Of a DNA stretch of 64,000 nucleotides, positions 15,218 through 29,977 are shown one piece after another (position 1 is the stretch's first letter; every line of letters begins with the position of its first letter). Below the pieces are notes generated by a model, which was given only the letters and a program-made list of their open reading frames with translations, did no database searches and was not told where the DNA came from. This DNA comes from Cacajao melanocephalus. Lineage: Eukaryota; Chordata; Mammalia; Primates; Pitheciidae. A program made the translations under genes and the position numbers. The DNA is taken from NCBI GenBank assembly GCA_963573385.1, contig CAUYLG010044555.1, positions 1 through 64,000 of the forward strand, in the 5' to 3' direction.

Positions 15218-15460
15218 AAAACCATATCTTGATTTCAATTCAACTTTAAAAGAAACAGGTTTAAGTAATTTGAAGATTCTGCATGACTGTTGCCAAGCAT
15301 TCTGTTATCCATTTTGTACCTTTGCAATGAGTAAGAAGGATCCATATTGGAACACTATAGAGTTTCCTTTCCATCTGAAGTTAGGAGGGAGGTAAACCTG
15401 ATATTATTTAGTGGTATTATAAATGAAAAGGAGTATTTACATTGCCTTTTAAAAAATTAT

Positions 15461-16905
15461 AGCTTTATTGAGATGAATTCACAGACCATACAATTCACCC
15501 ATTTAAAGTGTACAAGTGAATGGTTTTAGTACGTCTATCACCACAATTTTAGAACATTTTCATCACCTCAAAAGAAACCCATACCTACCTGTTATTCTCA
15601 CCCCAACCTCACACTCCATAGTCTACTTTCTGGTTCTATAGATTTATCTATTCTGGACAGTTTGTATAAATGAAATTCTAAAATACTTGGTCTTTTGTGG
15701 CTGGTTTTTTTTGTTGTTGTTGTTTGCTTAGCATGATGTTTCCAGGGCTCATTCATGTTGTAGCATGTATCAGTACTTAATTCCGCTTTATTGCTAGATA
15801 GTATTCCATTGTCTGAATAGTTCATGGTTTGTTTATCCATTCTTTGGTTGATGTAATTATAAATTTTTTCATTTTTTTTTTTTTTTTGGCTATTGTGAAT
15901 GATGCTGCTATGAATATTTGTGTACAAGTTTTTGTGGGAACTTAAGTTTTTATTTCTCTTGTGTACATACCTAGGAGTGGAATGTAGTGTGTGAAGATTC
16001 CAGTTTCACCACATCCCCACCAACACTTGTTATTGTCTGTCCCTTTGATTATAGCCAACCTAGTGGGTTTGCAGTGGCATTTCATTGTGGTTTTCATTTG
16101 CATTTCCCTGTGGTTTTGACTTGTGCTTTTCTGATGGCTGATGATTGATGCTGAATATCTTTTCATGTGCTTGTTAGCCATTTGTGTATCTCATTTGGAC
16201 AAATATCTATTCCAGACCCTTTGCCTATTGTTAAACTGGGTTGTTTATCTTTTTATTATTGAGTTGTAAAAGTTCAATATATATATACAAATTCAGATAT
16301 ATGATTTGCAAATATTTTCTCCCACTCTGTAGGTTGTCTTTTTCACTTTTCTGATGGCATTTGTTGGAGTACAGAACTTTTAATTTTGATAAAATCCAAT
16401 GTATCTATTTTGTATTTTTATAGTCTTAGCTCTTCAATTTAGGTTCTCATCCATTTTGAGTTAATTTTGTATATGGTATGAAATAGGAGGCCAACTTTGT
16501 TATTTTCCATGCAGCTATCCAGTTTTCCCAGCAATGTTTGTTAAAAAGGCTATTTTTTTTCCCATTGAATTCTCTTGGCACCTTTTTTTGAAAATTAGTT
16601 GATCGGGAGTTATTTAGGTTCTATTCCATTGCTTAGAGTATCTATCCTCATGCCAATACCACACAGTCTTGAGGACTATAGCTTTATAGTAAGCTTTGAA
16701 ATTGGGAAACATGAACCCTCCACCTTTATTTCTTTTCTTTTTTTTTTTTCATGATTGTTGATCTATTCTGAGTCCCTCAAGTTTCCATGTGAATTTTAAG
16801 ATCAGTTTGTTAATTTCTGCAAAAAGTTCAGCTGGGATTTTGGTAGGGATTGTATTGAATGTTTACATAAATTTGAAGAGTATTGCCATCTTAACAATAT
16901 TATTT
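15461..16905 (-). mobile_element. L1M-type LINE-1 3' portion
   Basis: Plus-strand text such as 'tgttgtagcatgtatcagta', 'ggctattgtgaatgatgctg' and 'gggattgtattgaatg' is reverse-complement L1 ORF2 end and 3' UTR. It is about 1.4 kb and too diverged to code. Confidence 0.85.
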
Positions 16906-17004
16906 GGTGGACATCATTACAAAATATGCAATATAGAGATATACATAGATATAGAGAAAGGTGTACAGAGAGAAAAAAATCATGTGTTCTATTTTTCTAA
17001 TTAA

Positions 17005-17800
17005 GCTTTTTATTTTAAGGTAATTATAGATTCACATGTAGTTGTAAAATATAATACAGAGAGATTGGATGTACTCTTTACTCCAGTTTTCCTACAATGG
17101 TAACATTGCAATTCATGGTACTATACCAACCACTGACATTGATGTTGACATTGATGTAGTCCACTGATCCCAGTCAGATTTCCCTAGTTTTACCTGTACT
17201 TACTTGTGTGTGTGTGTATGTATTGTTTAGTTTCATGCAGTTTTTATCACGTGTGGTTTCATGTACCCATCACCATACTCAAGATGCAGAACAATTCCAT
17301 CACAAGAATCCCTCAGATTACCCTTTGTAAGCCTGCCAGCTTCCTCCTAACCACCTTCACTTCCCACCCCTTTTCCCAGCCCTGTCTTAACCCCTGGAAA
17401 CTACTTGTCGGTTCGCATTTCTATAACTTTGTCATTCAAAAAAAGTGTCATCTGTTATGTAAATAAGTACTACATAAATTCTTTTTTCACTCAGCATAAA
17501 TTCTCTAAAGACTCATCCAAGGTTTTATGTGAATCAGTAGTTGATTCCTTTCCGTTGCTGAGTATTCCATGGTATGGATGTACCACAGTACATCTAACTA
17601 GTCTCTCATTGAAGAATATCTGTGTTGTTCCCAGTTTTTGGCTACTACACATAAAGCTGTTGTGAACATTTGTGTACAGATCTTTGTGTGAGTGCAGGTT
17701 TTCATTTCTTTGGGATAAATACCCAAGAGTACATTTGCTGGGTAATGTGGTAATTGCAAGTTAAATTTAATATGTAACCACCAAACTGTTTTCCAGAGAA
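17005..17800 (-). mobile_element. Second L1M-type 3' end
   Basis: A new 3' end begins near 17005 after the first L1, with 'ttacctgtacttac' and 'atgtacccatcaccatactc' and then 'tgctgagtattccatggtat'. The restart of 3'-end sequence shows a separate insertion, not a continuation. Confidence 0.8.
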
Positions 17801-17824
17801 GCTGTTTTTAAAAGTAAAAGTATA

Positions 17825-19140
<1,316 letters not shown>

Positions 19141-19345
19141 TGGAATTGTTTTTTTCTGTAGGTGTGAGATAGGGTCAAATTGTATTTTTCTTCTATATGA
19201 ATGAGAATGATGTATTTTTAAAATAAAGACCATCTTTTTCTCACTGTTCTACAGTACCAGCTTTGCCGTAAAATCAAGTATTTACTGAAGTACAGGTCTG
19301 CTTTTAAACTCATTCTCTTTTCCAGTGGTGGATATCATCTAGCCT
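19141..19345 (-). mobile_element. Third L1M-type fragment, right part
   Basis: Resumes after the Alu with 'ggtgtgagatagggtcaaat', which follows in L1 order from the left part. Confidence 0.65.
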
Positions 19346-19394
19346 TATTTTGGTATCAAGTTTATGCAGTTGCATCCCCCTGCCACCTCCCATC

Positions 19395-19890
19395 TGCACT
19401 TTCAGTTACTTGTTGTCCACTGAGGTCCAAAAAATATTAAATGGAAAATCCCAGAAATAATACAAAAGTTTTAAACTATACTTTTTCTGGGTAGAATGAT
19501 GAACTCTCAGGCCATGTGGCTTCATCTCACCTGGGATGTGAATCCTCCCTTTGCTCAGCATGCCCATGCTGTATATGCTACCTGCCCATGAGTCACTTAG
19601 TAACTGTCTTGGTTATAGGACGGACTGTCTTCGTTATAGGACGGACTGTCTTAGTATCACAGTGTGTGTGTTCAAATGACCTTTACTTTACTTAATAATG
19701 GCCCCAAAGTACAAGAGTAGTGGTGCTGGCAACTCAGTTAAGCCAAAGAGAAACCTTAAAGTGCTTTCTCTAAGTGAAAAGGTAAAAATTCCTGACTTAA
19801 TAAGGAAAGAAAAAAAATATATGTTTAGGTTGCTAAGATCTACAGTAAAAATGAATCTTTCATTTGTAAAATTGTGAAGAAGGAAAAAGG
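19395..19890 (+). mobile_element. Tigger (pogo-like) transposon, 5' part with start of transposase
   Basis: From the ATG at 19698 the frame reads MAPKYKSSGAGNS, then KPKRNLKVLSLSEKVK. This is the N-terminal CENP-B-like helix-turn-helix start of Tigger transposases. The non-coding 5' part (19430-19690) also has the usual Tigger layout. A 22-bp unit is repeated in tandem at about 19614-19660. The element breaks off near 19890, where L1 sequence resumes. Confidence 0.8.
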
Positions 19891-19899
19891 GTCCACAGT

Positions 19900-20600
19900 C
19901 TTGTTTTTCTCTGTGGAGAATTCTGTTAGTTCTATTGCTTATGGTTTAAGGCATCTTTTTATTTCCTGTGGCTATATAAAATTTTTTCATCTTTGATTTT
20001 AATGTGTTATGTCTACATGTAGATTTCTCTTTATTTAAGCTGCCTGGGATTCATTGAGCTTCTTGCATCTGTTGATTACTGTCTTCCTTCATTTGTAGAA
20101 AACTTTCAGACACCTGCCCTTTAAATGTTACCTCTATTTTTTTCTCTCCTCCTGAGATTCTGATGAAACAAATATTTTAAACATATGCCCACGTGTTTCT
20201 TTATATCTTCTGTGTCTCTTATGATTTTTCTGCCCTTTTTCTGGTTGTGCTGCACTCTGGAAAATTTATTTTTCCTATATACCAGCTCACTAATGGTTTC
20301 TTCGCTTGTGTCCAGTCTAATATTAAACTTGTCCAGTGAGGTGTTTAAATTATATTTATTATGTTTTTTTATTTCTAGATGTCTTATGTGATTCTTTTTT
20401 GAATCTATGACAATTTTCCCTGTAGATATTTCTGAGTTTGTCTTTTTTTAATCACAGTCCAGTTGTTTTATAGTCTGTATCTGAGAATTCCAATCTCTGA
20501 AGTCTTTTAGAGTCCTTTTATGTTGATGCTTTTACTGGTACTGCTCAAGGAATCTAGTTTCAAAGCTTCATGTTTGGCATTATATTTATTTGTAGGAATA
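19900..20600 (-). mobile_element. L1M-like 3' region
   Basis: T-rich sequence with 'ggattcattgagcttcttgc' and 'gtcttatgtgattctttttt', seen in old L1 3' regions read in reverse. Assignment is weaker than for the neighbouring L1 pieces. Confidence 0.5.
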
Positions 20601-20744
20601 ACGTGACTTTCTTGAAAAAAAATTTTGTTTTCGTTTTCTCCTTAAATTCCTTTTACCAAACATGTGACCTTAAATGAAAGTTATGTACCTATTCTCACCC
20701 AAGCACTACAGACCACTATCAGTTCTGATCCACTGTTTCAGTAA

Positions 20745-21270
20745 TTTGTAGCAAATCACCCACAAACTGGGGGCTTAAAATAACAATGATGTCATATTTC
20801 CATGAATCTGTGAGTTGGCTGGATTAAGCTGTGGGCTCCACTGTTCCACATGATGTTGACTGGATTTACTCATGCATCTGCATTCAGCTGGGAGGTTGGC
20901 TAGGGTGCAGTGTCCAGGACTGCCTCACTTGTTGTCTGAGACTTGGTGCATGTGGGTTGGGGCACCTTTGTTCTGTTCTTTGTGGCCTCTCTTTGGAGCT
21001 CTTGTCATTTAGTAAGTCTAGCCCATGCTTCTTTACATGGTATCTCTTTTCCAAAAAAGCAAAAGCTGCTAGGTCTCTTAAGAGCTGGGCTTGGAACTGG
21101 TGGAGCATCACTTCAGCTGCAGTCTGTTGGTCACAGCAAGTCACAAGGCCCGCTCAGATTCAAAGCGATAAAATAGACCCCACCTCTCGATGAAACTCTT
21201 GATGTGCAAGTACAGGGAAGGAAGGGATTGTTAGCAGTCATCTTCAGAGAGTCTACCATAATCACATTAA
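20745..21270 (+). repeat. Ancient dispersed repeat, family not assigned
   Basis: It opens with 'acaaactgggggcttaaaat' and runs through GC-richer blocks (for example around 21120 'ttggtcacagcaagtcacaa') that resemble old LTR or DNA-transposon consensus. Short overlapping frames of 77-120 codons occur on both strands but are not conserved-looking. Confidence 0.4.
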
Positions 21271-22006
21271 ACAATGCTCAAGGCTTGAGATTTCTTTGAT
21301 GGGATAGTCCAGAGATTGAAAACTAGGTGATCATTACAGTGACCATGTAGCTTACCTGGTTACAAGGTGGAATATTTTTAAGAGTAAGAAGGAGCACTAT
21401 TTTTAAGCATGCCAAGACTTCGGGTGTACAACTAGACTGTCTCTGGCAAACTAGGACTGTTGATCACCCTAGTTAGTTTATCAGGAACTTTTAAAATTTC
21501 CTATTTATCACCACCATGAAGATATAGTCCTTTGGGATTTTAATTTTTTGTGGTTATGAACTCCTGTTAGACTTTCTACCTTGTATAGGCACTGGACTTT
21601 GATTTATGTCCCCCATGCCTTGGGAGGCTATCTAAACAAAAGAGTCTCATGACCACAGGGAATCTCATTTTCCCTTTATTTAGGGCTTGTAATTCCTTAT
21701 TATCTTGTGGTCTTTTTGATACTTTTAAGATTTTATTAAGCTTTTCGATTGTTTTCAGTAGGAGATTTTATCTAAATAAGTTAGCCCACCATTATAGAGA
21801 ATAGGGACCAGCATAGTTAATTTACTTGAAATAACAGATGAAAAAGAACTGAAGGAATTTCTTAACGTCAAATAAATGCCTCTTTTTCACAAGAAATGCA
21901 AGTTCCCAAGAGTTTCTTCTAAGTTGGGAGGCAGGGGTATAGATGTGGGTGAGGAATTAAAGAATCAGAGTCATTATATTATCTTTAAAAAAAAAACTCT
22001 GTTTTG
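21271..22006. other. Unique intronic tract
   Basis: Nothing recognised. Confidence 0.45.
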
Positions 22007-23215
<1,209 letters not shown>

Positions 23216-23492
23216 GAGCTAGGCAGTGGCTTATGCCTGTAATCCCAGCACTGTGGGAGGCCAAAGCAGGAGGATCACTTGAGGACAGGAGTTTGATACT
23301 AGCCTGGCCTACACAGTGAAAACCCGTCTCTACCAAAAAATGCAAAAATTAGCCGGACGTGGTGGCGTGTGCCTATAGTGTAGTTCCAGCTACTCAGGAA
23401 GGCGGAGGTTGCAGTGAGCCAAGATCACACCACTGGGCAACAGAGTGAGACCCTGTCTCGAAAGACAGGAAAAAACAGAAAAGCCAAAAGTA
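23216..23492 (+). mobile_element. Alu, internally deleted
   Basis: The second monomer has lost about 35 bp around 'gctactcaggaaggcggagg'. Confidence 0.9.
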
Positions 23493-24448
23493 ATATCCAG
23501 ATATCACAGCATCAGTTCTCTTCATATACCTCCCTCCCTTCTTGCTGGCAACCTTAAAAAAGGAAAGGGTCATACATTTCAACTAGTGGCAGCTTGAAAT
23601 TTATTCTCTTTTTCACAGTAGTTTTAAGGATTCATTGCTTTTGGTGTAAAATAATGAGTCAGAGTAAAAAAGCTCAGTCAAGAGAGATCCTTTAGGGAAT
23701 CCCTAAATGAATAACCAAGAATGTTTTAAGCATGTTAATTTCTTGTACGTGAACGTTTCTCTCTGATGTTCTTAAAGACAGTTTTTAGGTTTTAGACAAC
23801 TTTACATTTTATCTTACAAAGCTGTATAATACAAAAACGATTAGTATGTATTTAGAAGTAAATATAAAATCGGAGTTGGGGGAAGTTAAAAAGAAGTAAA
23901 TATAAAATCTATTGAGCTGTGAATAAGTGAGTGTTGCTTTTAAGTGATCTTCATATTTCGCTATATAAGCCAGAAAAACTTACTTAGCATTGTCTTTTGG
24001 GTCACTTTTGAAAGCTAGAGGGAGAGAATTTAGGTTGTGAAAATGTCTCATCCAAAAGCATTGTCTTTTGGGTCACTTTTTGTCTGTTTGTACAGTTTGT
24101 GAGCTTGGGCATCATCAGTACCACATTATGTTAGCTTAAGTGTACAAAAGCTAGCTGCAGCTTTTCTTGATGCTTCTGTTGATATGATATTGGGGAAAAT
24201 GCCTATTTGTTTGAATAGTCTACCACAAGCTTATTAATTTAGAAAACTAGAGATAATAATGGTAGCTCCTCAGGTAACAAATGGCTGCCCTGCTGGCTGA
24301 AGCTTTAGACTCCTGACTCTCTCTAGAGGTAGCTCCTCATCTAGCCCTTTCTTCCTTCATACCCTGCCGTTTCTAATAATTTGGCCATGTCTCTCTTCCA
24401 GCTTCCACCAGTTTAGTTTTTTAGACTATGTTTCACTTTCCTAGTGTT
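23493..24448. other. Unique intronic tract with short direct repeats
   Basis: Besides the 24-bp repeat at 23986, 'agaagtaaatataaaatc' occurs twice near 23857 and 23892. Confidence 0.5.
23986..24080 (+). repeat. 24-bp exact direct repeat
   Basis: A 24-bp unit starting 'agcattgtcttttgggtc' is identical at 23986-24009 and 24057-24080. Confidence 0.97.
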
Positions 24449-24686
24449 CTTTTTTTTTTTTTTTTTTTTACCCAGTCTGTCACCCAGGCTGGAGTGCAGT
24501 GGCATGATCTCAGCTCATTGCAGCCTCTGCTTTACGGGTTCAAGTGATTCTTCTGTCTCAGGCTCCTGAGTAGCTGGGATTACAGGCACCCACTGCTATG
24601 CCTGGCTAACTTGTTGCCTCAGGTGATCCACCCGCCTCGGCCTCCCAGGGTGCTGGGATTACAGGTGTGAACCACTGTGCCCAGCC
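24449..24686 (-). mobile_element. Alu, internally deleted
   Basis: Jumps from 'ctggctaacttgttgc' to 'ctcaggtgatccacc'. Flanked by near-identical 17-bp copies of 'actttcctagtgttctt' (one mismatch). Confidence 0.93.
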
Positions 24687-25399
24687 ACTTTCCCAGTGTT
24701 CTTACTTCACTCCTTCCCAGATGACTCTAAAATAGCATTCAAGATAGCTTTGTAATCTTAAGTATTTTTTAAAATTGCTTGGTACTGTGGGGAAACAGAA
24801 TTATGCCTTTCTCTCTCTACCTTTATACTCTTGTTCCATCTCCAGAGCAGGGCAGTACAAGAGTTTACTACATCTCAAAAATTTGTGAAATGGTTTCTTT
24901 GCTTAATTTTATAACAATAGTCTCCTTCTTCCTATTTGTTTAAAGATATTCTACTTTTTTCTTAGGTGGTCTTATGGAAGAATTTTTAGTTCATTTTTAG
25001 AAATTATTTTACTGGTTATTTCCTAATTGGTAGCTATTCTTCAGATTTAATTCATTAATAATTCTGTACATGAATGAAGAAAATATGCCTAGCTCACAGC
25101 GGGTTTCTTTCCTGGTTATCCCTCACCTGCCAGTCACCCTTTTTCCTTTCTGTGGTTGTGGCCCCACAAGTCTCAGAGATGGATTCTCTCTACTAGTTTT
25201 TTTCTTACAGTATATTCACCAGGCAGGCTGGGTTCCCTTTTGGTTAACTGTGGCTTCTTCTATTGTTTTAACTAGGTCTTGACCTAAACTCATGAATGAG
25301 TGGAGGCACCTCCCTTTCTTCAGTATTATTTCGCCCATTTTCAAGGTTCATGTCCTCTGTTGAGTCGAGTTCCAGGAGCTGGTCTGAAGGCATTATCAT
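24687..25399. other. Unique intronic tract
   Basis: Nothing recognised before the MIR. Confidence 0.45.
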
Positions 25400-25540
25400 A
25401 CAGTGGTTAAGAGCTTGGCACTTTGAAGGTTGCTTGCTTGCTGTGTGACTGCAGGCAAATGGCTTAACTCTGGGGATAGATCTCTGTTTCTTCATCTATA
25501 AAATAATAGTTTTAATACCACCTACTTCTATCTGTTAGAA
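25400..25540 (+). mobile_element. MIR SINE
   Basis: 'agtggttaagagcttggcac', 'gctgtgtgactgcaggcaaa' and 'tctttcttcat'-type end region follow the MIR consensus order. Confidence 0.8.
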
Positions 25541-26083
25541 TTAACTATGCTAACAAAATATCAGTGACTTTAGCACATTGTTTTCCCTTGTAAGGGAAGT
25601 TCCTAGGTAAGAACTCCTTGTCTGCTATGGTATTTCCAAGGTCATTAGCAGGCCTCTGCCATTGTTTAACTCTGGCTTCCATCCTCAGGGGGGCCCAGAG
25701 TGATTGTTGTAGTTATTACTGTCATATCTGCCTCTCAGCATCAAAAGGGAGGCAAGAAGGGGAAGGTAAAGGGACTTTTAAATTATTTGCAGGATCATAT
25801 CCAAATGTCACACTCTGCTTACATTCTGCTAGTTAGAACTTGATAACTTGGCCACACCTTATAGCCATGGAACACTGGGAAATACAGGTTTAATATGGGT
25901 ACAGTTGCCACCCTTAATCAGGGTTCCGTTTCTGACAAGAAGGGAAGAATGGGTATAGGAGAAGTAACTAGTAATTTCTACCCCACCATCTCATGAGATC
26001 GTTATGTGTTGTGCACTTTAAAGCAGACAACACATGTCAATACCACGCCTAATGCAAAGTAACAACTCAGCAAATGCCATACA
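25541..26083. other. Unique intronic tract
   Basis: Nothing recognised before the RPL14 pseudogene. Confidence 0.45.
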
Positions 26084-26518
26084 TTTTTTTTTTGCCAAGA
26101 TGTCAGAAAGAACCTTTATTACATTTTTAATTGCCTCTTATGCTTTCTTGCCAGATGCCTTTGGAGCAGGTGCTTCCTGGGCTGGAGCTTTTTGACCCTT
26201 CTGAGTTTTTGGAGTAGGTGCTGCCTTCTGGCCTGTGGCTTTCTGGGCAGGAACCTTCTGGGCTGAAGCCTTCTTACCTGCGGCAGTCATCTTTTTGCTG
26301 GAACTTTAGCATCTGCAGCAGCAGCAGGACCCTTAGCAGCAGGTGCTTTTTTGGGAGAAGGTTTTAGGAGAGCTGCCTTTTGAAGCTTCTTAACTTCATT
26401 CTTGATGATTGTTCCTCATTTTCTTTGCTTTCATAACTTGAAAACGATCAAAATCTGTCATCTGGGCTTTCGTTTCTCTAATGCCAGACATTTTTTACGA
26501 TCTCTGTTACATATCTGC
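26084..26518 (-). pseudogene. RPL14 processed pseudogene, 5'-truncated
   Basis: Read on the minus strand, this is the 3' half of ribosomal protein L14 mRNA without introns. It begins near the KMTDFDRF motif, runs through the Lys/Ala/Pro-rich tail ([20 protein letters not shown]), and reaches the terminal ASGKKA and stop at 26138-26140. An AATAAA (plus-strand tttatt at 26115-26120) and a 10-base poly(A) (26084-26093) follow, which indicates LINE-mediated retrotransposition. It is dead: bases are lost near the MKAKKMRN motif, and one A is missing in the PAKK codons, giving a premature stop. The alanine tract is only about four Ala plus an Asp. Sequence beyond 26490 is strongly diverged. Confidence 0.93.
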
Positions 26519-26527
26519 ATTTACCAC

Positions 26528-26821
26528 TTTTTTTTCTTATTCTTTTTTTTTTTTTGAGATGGAGTCTCTCTTGGTCACCCAGGCTGGAGTACAGGGGCTT
26601 AATCTTGACTCACTGCAACCTCTTCCTCCCAGGCTCAAGCAGTTGTCCTGCCTCAGCCTCCTAAGTAGATGGGATTACAAGTGTACACCACCACCCCCGG
26701 CTTATTTTTGTATCTTTTTTAGTAGAGACAGGGTTTCACCATATGGGACAGGCTGGTCTTGAACTCCTGTCAAGTGATCTGCCCTCCTCGGCCTCCCAAA
26801 GTGAGCCGCCACGCCTGGGCC
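26528..26821 (-). mobile_element. Alu next to RPL14 pseudogene
   Basis: Its T-rich (tail) side abuts the 5' break of the RPL14 pseudogene. A deletion removes 'gctgggattacaggcg' from its right part. Confidence 0.92.
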
Positions 26822-27062
26822 TCTCATTCTTTTTGACTCATTCACATACTTTCTCAGAGGAGTGACTTCTATAATATTGTAATACCTGAAACTTGTTTCT
26901 GTATAGAAACAACTATAAATGATTTCTTTGCGGTAAAGAGGTAGATAAGGGGTGGCTGTTCCCTTATTGGGAAACCGTTAGTTTCTGTAGAAGAGGTTTT
27001 AGACTTTTACTTCATTAGTAATTCTTAACATTGGTGGAGTTGATTGGTGTTTTCTTTTTTAA

Positions 27063-27317
<255 letters not shown>

Positions 27318-27497
27318 TAAAAAGATAGAGCGAATTAAAATTCTGCCTAAACTTTTCTCTTTTACATCCTTTAGTTAAGTAGAAAGTCTTAGGAAAGTTA
27401 GGAGAGATTTTACTTTATGCCCTTTGCTTCACTAAACACCTCGGTGTTAACTGCCAAATTTGTATGTATTTTATACAAGCACAAAGTTGTTATTTTC

Positions 27498-27790
27498 TTT
27501 GTTTTTGACAAGGTCTCACTCTGTCATCCAGGAAGGAAGTGCAGTGGCGTAGTTACAGCTCACTGCAGCCAACCTCCTGGACTCAAGCCGTCTTCCCACC
27601 TCAGCCTCTTGAGTAGCTGGAACTATAGGTGTGCACCACCATGCCCAACTTTTTTTTTTGTTTGTATTTTTTGTGGTGACAGGGTTTTGCCATGTTGCCT
27701 AGACTGGTCTTGAACTCCTGGGCTCAAGTGATCCTTCAGCCTTGGCCTTTGAAAGTGCCTGGATTATAGCTGTACCACCCCGCTTAGCCC
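27498..27790 (-). mobile_element. Alu, old
   Basis: Diverged dimer with 'gttttgccatgttgcctaga' typical of older copies. Confidence 0.9.
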
Positions 27791-28254
27791 ATTGTTTTCT
27801 ATATACCTGTCACCTGGTGAATTTTATAGTATACCTAACAATTGCTATAACAGCAAGAGATATATTTGAAGCTCCTTTTTCTTGCCTCTTATTAAGGAAA
27901 ATCTGCCTGATAATGCAGATAATCCAAATTTTCCTTAAGACACAAAGGAGAGCAGAGGGAAATATAACTGGGAACAAAAGTGATATGTTAATATAGCCTG
28001 CTTCCAGTTTTCAAGGAAGCTGGATTTTATGTTCTAAATCTCAGTGTGTTAGTTTTTGGCTGTGTTGTAACAACACTGACTTATAATATGTTATAAACCT
28101 ATACACCTTGTAAACGTGTAGATTTATACATGTTGTAAATGCCTGTGGTTGTATTTGGTTTTAGTTTCGGTTTTGTGGTTTTATAAATCCATCACCAGCG
28201 ACTTTTATCTATTGTACAACATGGTGAATATACTAATAACAGTGTATTATATGT

Positions 28255-28444
28255 GCAAAAATGTACATTAAGCATAGTATAATAAAATATAGAAATTCTA
28301 GTTTTATTTCAACTACTGTTTTAGAAAAAAATAAAGAATGTCTCATTCTTTAATATACAATTCAGTATTTTTTTCTAAAATAATGGTTGAAATAAAACTA
28401 GAATTTCCGTATTTTATTATACTATGCTTAATGTACATTTTTGC
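28255..28444. repeat. 190-bp palindrome (78-bp arms, 34-nt loop)
   Basis: 28255-28332 is the reverse complement of 28367-28444 with 5 mismatches in 78. The loop holds a smaller hairpin (aaagaatg/cattcttt, 28333-28350). The arms begin 'gcaaaaatgtacattaagca'. Not recognised as MADE1 or another MITE I know. Confidence 0.95.
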
Positions 28445-28867
28445 ATTGTTAGAAAATACTTTTAAGTGTTCTTACCACAAAAATAAGTATATAAGATAAT
28501 ATATATGTTAATTCGTTTGATTAGCCATTCCATAATGTATACATATTTTAAAACATGTTGTATACCATAAATGTATACAAATTTTATCAATTAAAAATAG
28601 TTTTTTTGCAAAGAAAGAAAAATGCACTAAAAAATCAATTACGACTTTTAAATTCTTCAATTTGGTGTTTCTCTCCAGTTATCATCTAACTTTTATTAGT
28701 AATTATTTCCATGCCCAGCTATGCAGTCTTTCTTTTTTCTTCCTAGAGAGATTTCTCTTAAAATATCTTTGCATAGATAGAAAAAGAATATGCAAAAATC
28801 AAAATAGTTTTGTTGGGATATAGGATTATGGTATCAGCATTGATACTTATTTTTGATGTGGTTTTGT

Positions 28868-29175
28868 TTTTTGTTGTTGTAGTTCTTGTTGTTTTGAGAC
28901 AGAGTCTCATTCTGTAGCCCAGGCTGGAGTACAGTGGTGCTATCTCAGCTCACTGTAACCTCTGCCTCTTGAGTTCAAACGATTCTTGTGCCTTAGCCTC
29001 CCGAGTAGCTGGGATTATAGGCATGATCCACCATGCCCAGCTAAATTTTGTATTTTTAGTAGCGGTGAGGTTTTGCCATGTTGGCCACGCTGGTTTTGAA
29101 CTCCTGACCTCAAGTGATCCACCCACCTTGACCTCCCAAAGTTGGGATTACAGGCGTGAGCCACAGTGCACAGCC
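28868..29175 (-). mobile_element. Alu
   Basis: Full dimer with (GTT)n tail. Confidence 0.94.
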
Positions 29176-29680
29176 TATATTTAATGTTTTAAAAAATAAA
29201 TAAAAATTTGGCAAATGCTATGATACCTAATGTAAATGCTAAATGGTCTAGTTCTTTGTAAAATAACATTAAGTGATAGAAGATTGTCAAATCAAGCAAC
29301 CACTGATATCAAAATTAGTATCAATCAGCATTTTTTAAAGAACCTTAAAAATAGTTAATAAATATCTGTTTTAACAAGGCAAAAATCTAGTGTGTTGCAA
29401 TGAAGAATTAGTAGACTTCCTCAGTTTTATACTTTAATAAATAAATATGTGCTAAACATCCTAGAGGACAATAATCAAAATTACTCTTGAAAAGTTGGGC
29501 CTGTTTTTAAAAAGAAATTTTAAAAAATTAACTTGTTTAAAATAAAATTACTATTAAAACTTGCTTTTAAATGTAACTGAATATTCTGGAATTATGGTTT
29601 TGGAAAAACCTGTTATGCTTTTAGGTTAAATGTTTTATATTTTATGATATGGAGCAGGATTTTAAAACATTTATAAAGGG

Positions 29681-29812
29681 ATATGTTGGCCATGACTCAT
29701 GCTTGTAATCCCAGCACTTTGGGGAGGCTGAGGCAGGAGAATTGCTTGAGCCCAGGAGTTTGAGACCAGCCTGGGCAACAAAGTGAGATTCCATCTCTAT
29801 GAAAATATATAT
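29681..29812 (+). mobile_element. Free monomer / truncated Alu
   Basis: A single monomer of about 130 bp ending in an A/T-rich tail, 50 bp before the third copy of the palindrome arm. Confidence 0.88.
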
Positions 29813-29860
29813 GTATTTTAAATTTATATTTAAAAAATTTAAAAGGGGTATGTTATAATT

Positions 29861-29977
29861 GTCTCATTCTTTAACATCCAATTCAGTATTTTTTCCTAAA
29901 ATAGTGGTTGAAATAAAACTGGAATTTCTGTATTTTATTATACCATGCTTAATGTACATTTTTGCATTGTTAGAAAA
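29861..29977 (+). repeat. Third copy of the palindrome arm (117 bp)
   Basis: Aligns without gaps longer than one base to 28340-28456, about 7 differences. It lacks the left arm, so it is not a palindrome. Confidence 0.93.

Noticed and set aside
19261..19300. 'tatttactgaag' as the upstream GTF2F2 exon (VFTES)
   Set aside because: The flanking codons do not give the RAP30 sequence, and it lies within L1 sequence.
20831..21193. 77-120-codon overlapping frames on both strands
   Set aside because: They overlap each other within an apparent old repeat; composition reflects that repeat.
28255..28444. MADE1/miR-548-type element
   Set aside because: The palindrome is over twice MADE1 length and lacks its 'ttggtgcaaaagtaattg' ends.
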